From contig CAJNOJ010000050.1 of assembly GCA_905250025.1 (NCBI GenBank), forward strand, positions 312,135 through 376,134: a DNA stretch of 64,000 nt, given 5' to 3'. Positions within the stretch are counted from its first letter, which is position 1. Every line of letters begins with the position of its first letter. Source of the stretch: Adineta ricciae (lineage: Eukaryota > Rotifera > Eurotatoria > Adinetida > Adinetidae). This document shows, piece by piece, positions 60,757 to 64,000 of this stretch. The translations under genes and the position numbers were made by a program. A model generated the notes under the pieces. It had not been told where the DNA came from. It saw nothing but the letters and a program-made list of their open reading frames with translations, and made no database searches.

Positions 60757-61011
60757 ATGCAATTTGATCGCTATGCTCATCCGATCATGACATCGAACCA
60801 GAAACGAGAAAAATCTACATGCGCAATTGTTTCTCGATTATTTTCTGTAATCAATATTGAAGTTAACTTTGCTATTGATCTTAGGTTGTGTATACCTTCG
60901 ACGAGTGTTGTCAATATTCATGATTTAGAAATAGATATTTGTGTCAGTCATGATTTTAAGCAGAGAATAGATCCATTCGTTGGAGAAGAAAGCTTTGAAC
61001 TAGTGAAATAG
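60757..61011 (+). CDS. Candidate last exon or small hypothetical protein
   Basis: An 84-codon frame beginning MQFDRYAHPIMTSNQKREK and ending PFVGEESFELVK. Two AATAAA signals follow within about 50 nt (61043 and 61056), as expected after a genuine 3' end, and an acceptor-like CTACAG precedes the start. No family recognised, no signal peptide. It could be the terminal exon of a gene with upstream exons I cannot define, for example around 60610-60660. Confidence 0.3.
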   Translation: MQFDRYAHPIMTSNQKREKSTCAIVSRLFSVINIEVNFAIDLRLCIPSTSVVNIHDLEIDICVSHDFKQRIDPFVGEESFELVK

Positions 61012-61350
61012 AGGATACATTGTATGTGAAAAGCTTAATATGAAATAAATGACAAATAAATAATAGAATTATTTCTCAGAAGAAAGATGATCTAGACTGT
61101 CTCATTCATATTAATGAATGAAAGATGAGCATACGATAGCAGATGATTTGAACATAGTTGAGATCAGTTTCTTTCGTATGATGTAGAAAAACAACACGAG
61201 TGGAAACACTACTTTTTGATGTAGTGAACATTTTTCATGATGATTAATTGCAGACAAAAGGCTTTGATTCATCATCCTATTTTCATCCGAACAAATTGCA
61301 TATAATGAATGTATAGTTAGCAGCAAAATAATGTACGAAAGACACGAAAA

Positions 61351-62221
61351 TTACGATGATTTGTCTCGTGCGAGAACCTGATCGGTCTTGAGATGTTTGC
61401 TGTTTTCTTCGTCTTTTTTCATTGGTATGAGACGTTCAACGATAGTTTTCTTCTGCTCATCATCATCGTCATCATCGAGATCAGCACGATCGGCATAATC
61501 AGCAAGTTCAGAATCTACTTCAGATTCCTCGTCGGAACCTTTGCTTGCAATATCATCTTCGATTTCATTGCGAACATCTTTGGCAATCATATCACGAAAT
61601 GTATAATCTTCCGACGTCCAAAAGCCCGTTTCGCTACCGGTTGGTTTCTCGTAGAACTTCTTCGTTTCTTCATCAGGAATAAATCCGTTTGATTTCGACG
61701 ACGACGATGATAATGATGATGGTTGAAAATGTCGGTGATGGTCTGAACGTTGCTTACGATTACTACTGTACGATTCACTGGTGATACCATACGACGAGTG
61801 ATGTGAGAGTGGAGAGCGCGACCGTGACCGACTTGATCGTTTAATCTTCGGCTAAATAGAAATCAATAATGAACATTTCTTCCAACAGTGTTCTATTTTC
61901 TCTCGAGAATTAGAAGACCTTTGACTTTTCAATCCTGTACTCCTCATGCATCACTTGTCGCTTTACTCGGTAATTAAGATAATAAAACGCGCACTCCAGG
62001 CTAATTGTCGCAAGTCATGTTGTTATCTGCGTAGGCGAATGTTCTCCACATTGCACTAGGACGACTACTCATTTATTTACACTTTGCTTCAGGGCGCAGA
62101 ACGAGATCATGAAGAAGATTTTTTTGAGGACAATCTGATGAATATTGGATTGCACAGAACTCACTCGTTTTTTATAATCATCATTGAATTTCTCCGGACG
62201 CGAATCTGATCGTCGACTCAT
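61351..62221 (-). CDS. RS/acidic nuclear-type protein, unassigned, 185 aa
   Basis: Two exons (62165-62221, 61351-61851) separated by a 313-bp intron. The N-terminus (MSRRSDSRPEKFNDDYKKR) runs into an Arg/Ser-rich block (KRSSRSRSRSPLSHHSS) typical of splicing-related nuclear proteins. A more ordered central part follows (NGFIPDEETKKFYEKPTGS, GFWTSEDYTFRDMIAKDVR). The C-terminus is acidic with a poly-Asp run (ADLDDDDDDEQKK), then basic and polar. I do not recognise the family; a splicing or RNA-processing role is inferred only from the RS block. Confidence 0.7.
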
Positions 62222-62581
62222 ATTTGTCAAAAAGCGAGAAATCTTTAAAAATAAATATTAAGTTACAAAATAAGATTAGCCAGTTGACATTTCAGACAGC
62301 ATAGCTGAATATGACTCGCTTAATTAATTTATAAAAACAAACCAAATACAATCGATTAAAATTTGAAAAATAAAATAAAACAAATTACAGCACTCTAAAG
62401 GAGAAGCCGAGGATCCTAGAAAATTTCCACACAAAAATTTCTCTTATCATTGTGTTTTCCATTTTAGCAAGACATTGTCATAAATTTAACGGGAAGTTCC
62501 GTGAAAGAAACAGGAATATATGACTAGTAAGCAGAGTATAGATGGAAATTGCCGATTAAACATTAGAGTTTCTATGTTGAT
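62222..62581. other. Intergenic
   Basis: 360 bp, AT-rich, between the RS-type gene start and the stop of the sterol-binding protein gene. No gene seen. Confidence 0.5.
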
Positions 62582-64000
62582 CTACCATAATGGTACGAAA
62601 TCAACACGAGCCCAATGTTCTTCACGCTTTTTCCAATAGGAATGTGAAGGATCTTCTTCACGGATAAGCTCGTACGAATCACCATTTGCAGCAAACCATT
62701 TTGGACTGACGGCAGAACTGGAACGTGAACGTTGAGCTTCTTCAAGACGAGCTTTCTCTTTCTCAGCTAGTTCAACTTGTCCTGATTCAAGATAACTAAG
62801 TGAACACGTAGAACGATTAGAAGTATAGAAATGATGAGTAGAAGTACATTTACCGTTGATCAGGTCGAAAACGTGTGTCTGTGGGTGGTAATTGTTGACG
62901 AAGATCATCATCAAGTTCATTCAGTTCAATAGCAAATCGAGTAAAACCGTAATATTGTTTGGAATTCTCTGGAACAGCGCCTATATAAAAATTCAATTAA
63001 AAACAATCATATTATCGAGCAATAACAAAGCTTTTAAGACAGAACAATAATTGTCGATTGAGTTTCTTACTTTGTCGCCAAATACATTTTGCTGTTTGAT
63101 CATTTCCACAAAAGACTTCTTCGTGCCAATGGCCAAAGATTTTGTGTATTACATTACCTTGAGCGTCTTCAATATCACCGGCAACATTATTCAATCGTGT
63201 TCGATAATCACTCTAAAATTGTATACATTCATACAGATGACATTTGAATAGAATGTGTACGAACTTGAATAAAACTGATTCGAGCTTTTGCTCCTAAGGA
63301 ACTCTCAACGAGAACATCACCGTAATGATCAATCCATCGCTCCGAGGAGAGAACATTATGTATGCACATTTTACACTTATTCCATGTGATTGTTTCATTG
63401 TATTTCGGAAAAAATAAGACATTTTTCGAATCAGGAAAGATTTCTGTTGAAGTAGAAGAAAATGATGCAGATTAATTCGAATTCGTCTGAGAACATTACC
63501 CATAGATTTTCCCCAAAATTTGATTTTCACCTGTAATTCTAAACGCAAAAGAATACTCGATCTTTGTCAACTTCAATCCTTTTCCACATACTTTGCGAAT
63601 AAATAAAATTTGGTGAATCGCATGTGCAAACACTAATTGGTGGATGATGGCTAACCTAAAATCTCCACGAATTCACATTTTCATCTTCCATCGTTATTCT
63701 TTTACTTGTTCAGCGATAAATTTCCATCCTTTATCATCTCGTATACATTCATATGTTTCACCTAGGAGTGGATTGAAGTTTTTTCTCCCCGTGCGGTAAT
63801 AGTTAGCTGCATATGTCGAAACAATGAACGCAGCGACATACACAAGACGTAAATGAACGTCGTCTGTTTGAGCGGCTCGATCAAGTAAATCCGAATATTC
63901 CATTTCCTCACATAACTTTTGCAAAACACCCAATGGTTCATTCAAAATGACTGGCAATGCTATTCGAGACAAATCTTTGCCAATTGCTTTTCGCATTATA
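62582..64000 (-). CDS. Oxysterol-binding protein-related protein, ORP3/6/7 type (3' part)
   Basis: The C-terminal lipid-transfer (ORD) domain of an ORP; the 5' part with any PH and FFAT regions lies beyond the right edge. ORPs move sterols and phosphoinositides at ER contact sites. Visible motifs: [35 protein letters not shown], the lipid-headgroup signature [62 protein letters not shown] and [12 protein letters not shown]. The closing [20 protein letters not shown] resembles the YW...VLW end of the ORP3/6/7 group, unlike ORP1/2 or OSBP. Introns are short. The stop codon is the complement of 62582-62584. Confidence 0.9.

Noticed and set aside
1..64000. tRNA, rRNA or CRISPR features
   Set aside because: I looked for T-loop-like GTTCGA contexts and regularly spaced repeats and saw none that form a believable gene or array; a covariance-model scan would be needed to exclude tRNAs.

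Overview
The window is animal nuclear DNA: AT-rich and gene-dense, with most genes split by introns of about 45-70 bp with GT...AG ends. It carries animal-specific families (an ephrin, a rhodopsin-type receptor, an FLRFamide precursor, SAP18, CCT3, MPPE1, ARL13, CFAP46, an ORP3/6/7-type sterol-binding protein). It also carries genes that look foreign to animals: CPA2-type K+/H+ antiporters and a DUF3253 protein. A single-exon ADP-ribosyltransferase-like/TPR protein of a type expanded in bdelloid rotifers is present too. Together these suggest a bdelloid rotifer (inference; no marker gene proves it).

Layout. 0-9.3 kb: a GPI-anchored ephrin (+), mitochondrial seryl-tRNA synthetase (-), and two convergent genes I cannot name (6582-7722 + and 8081-9249 -). 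9.3-13.9 kb: gene-poor, with a 0.53 kb fold-back element and one weak candidate for a small secreted protein. 13.9-19.5 kb: a class A GPCR (+), the ART-like/TPR gene (+), and a neuropeptide precursor with five FLRFG units (-). 20.5-32.8 kb: one very large minus-strand gene for the ciliary central-apparatus protein CFAP46. 33.8-40 kb: two CPA2 antiporter genes with identical exon architecture and a relic of a third copy between them.

40-48.5 kb: a short CaaX-box protein (-), SAP18 (+), two adjacent arylacetamide-deacetylase-like esterases (+), a hotdog thioesterase (+), and MPPE1/PGAP5 (+) followed 35 nt later by the DUF3253 gene, an arrangement that looks like an operon. 48.8-58.6 kb: CCT3 (-), a MORN2-like protein (+), an ARL13-type ciliary GTPase with a long Asp/Ser-rich tail (+), a small His-rich secreted peptide (-) and a neuronal-calcium-sensor-like EF-hand protein (-). 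58.6-64 kb: a gene-poor stretch, an RS/acidic protein (-) and the 3' part of an ORP3/6/7 gene (-) that runs off the right edge.

Themes are ciliary structure and signalling (CFAP46, ARL13, MORN2-like), peptide signalling (GPCR, FLRFamide) and local duplication with patchy homogenisation (antiporters, esterases). Exon boundaries below were worked out by hand from splice signals and reading-frame continuity; no transcript data were available. One ambiguous base (n) lies at 1751.
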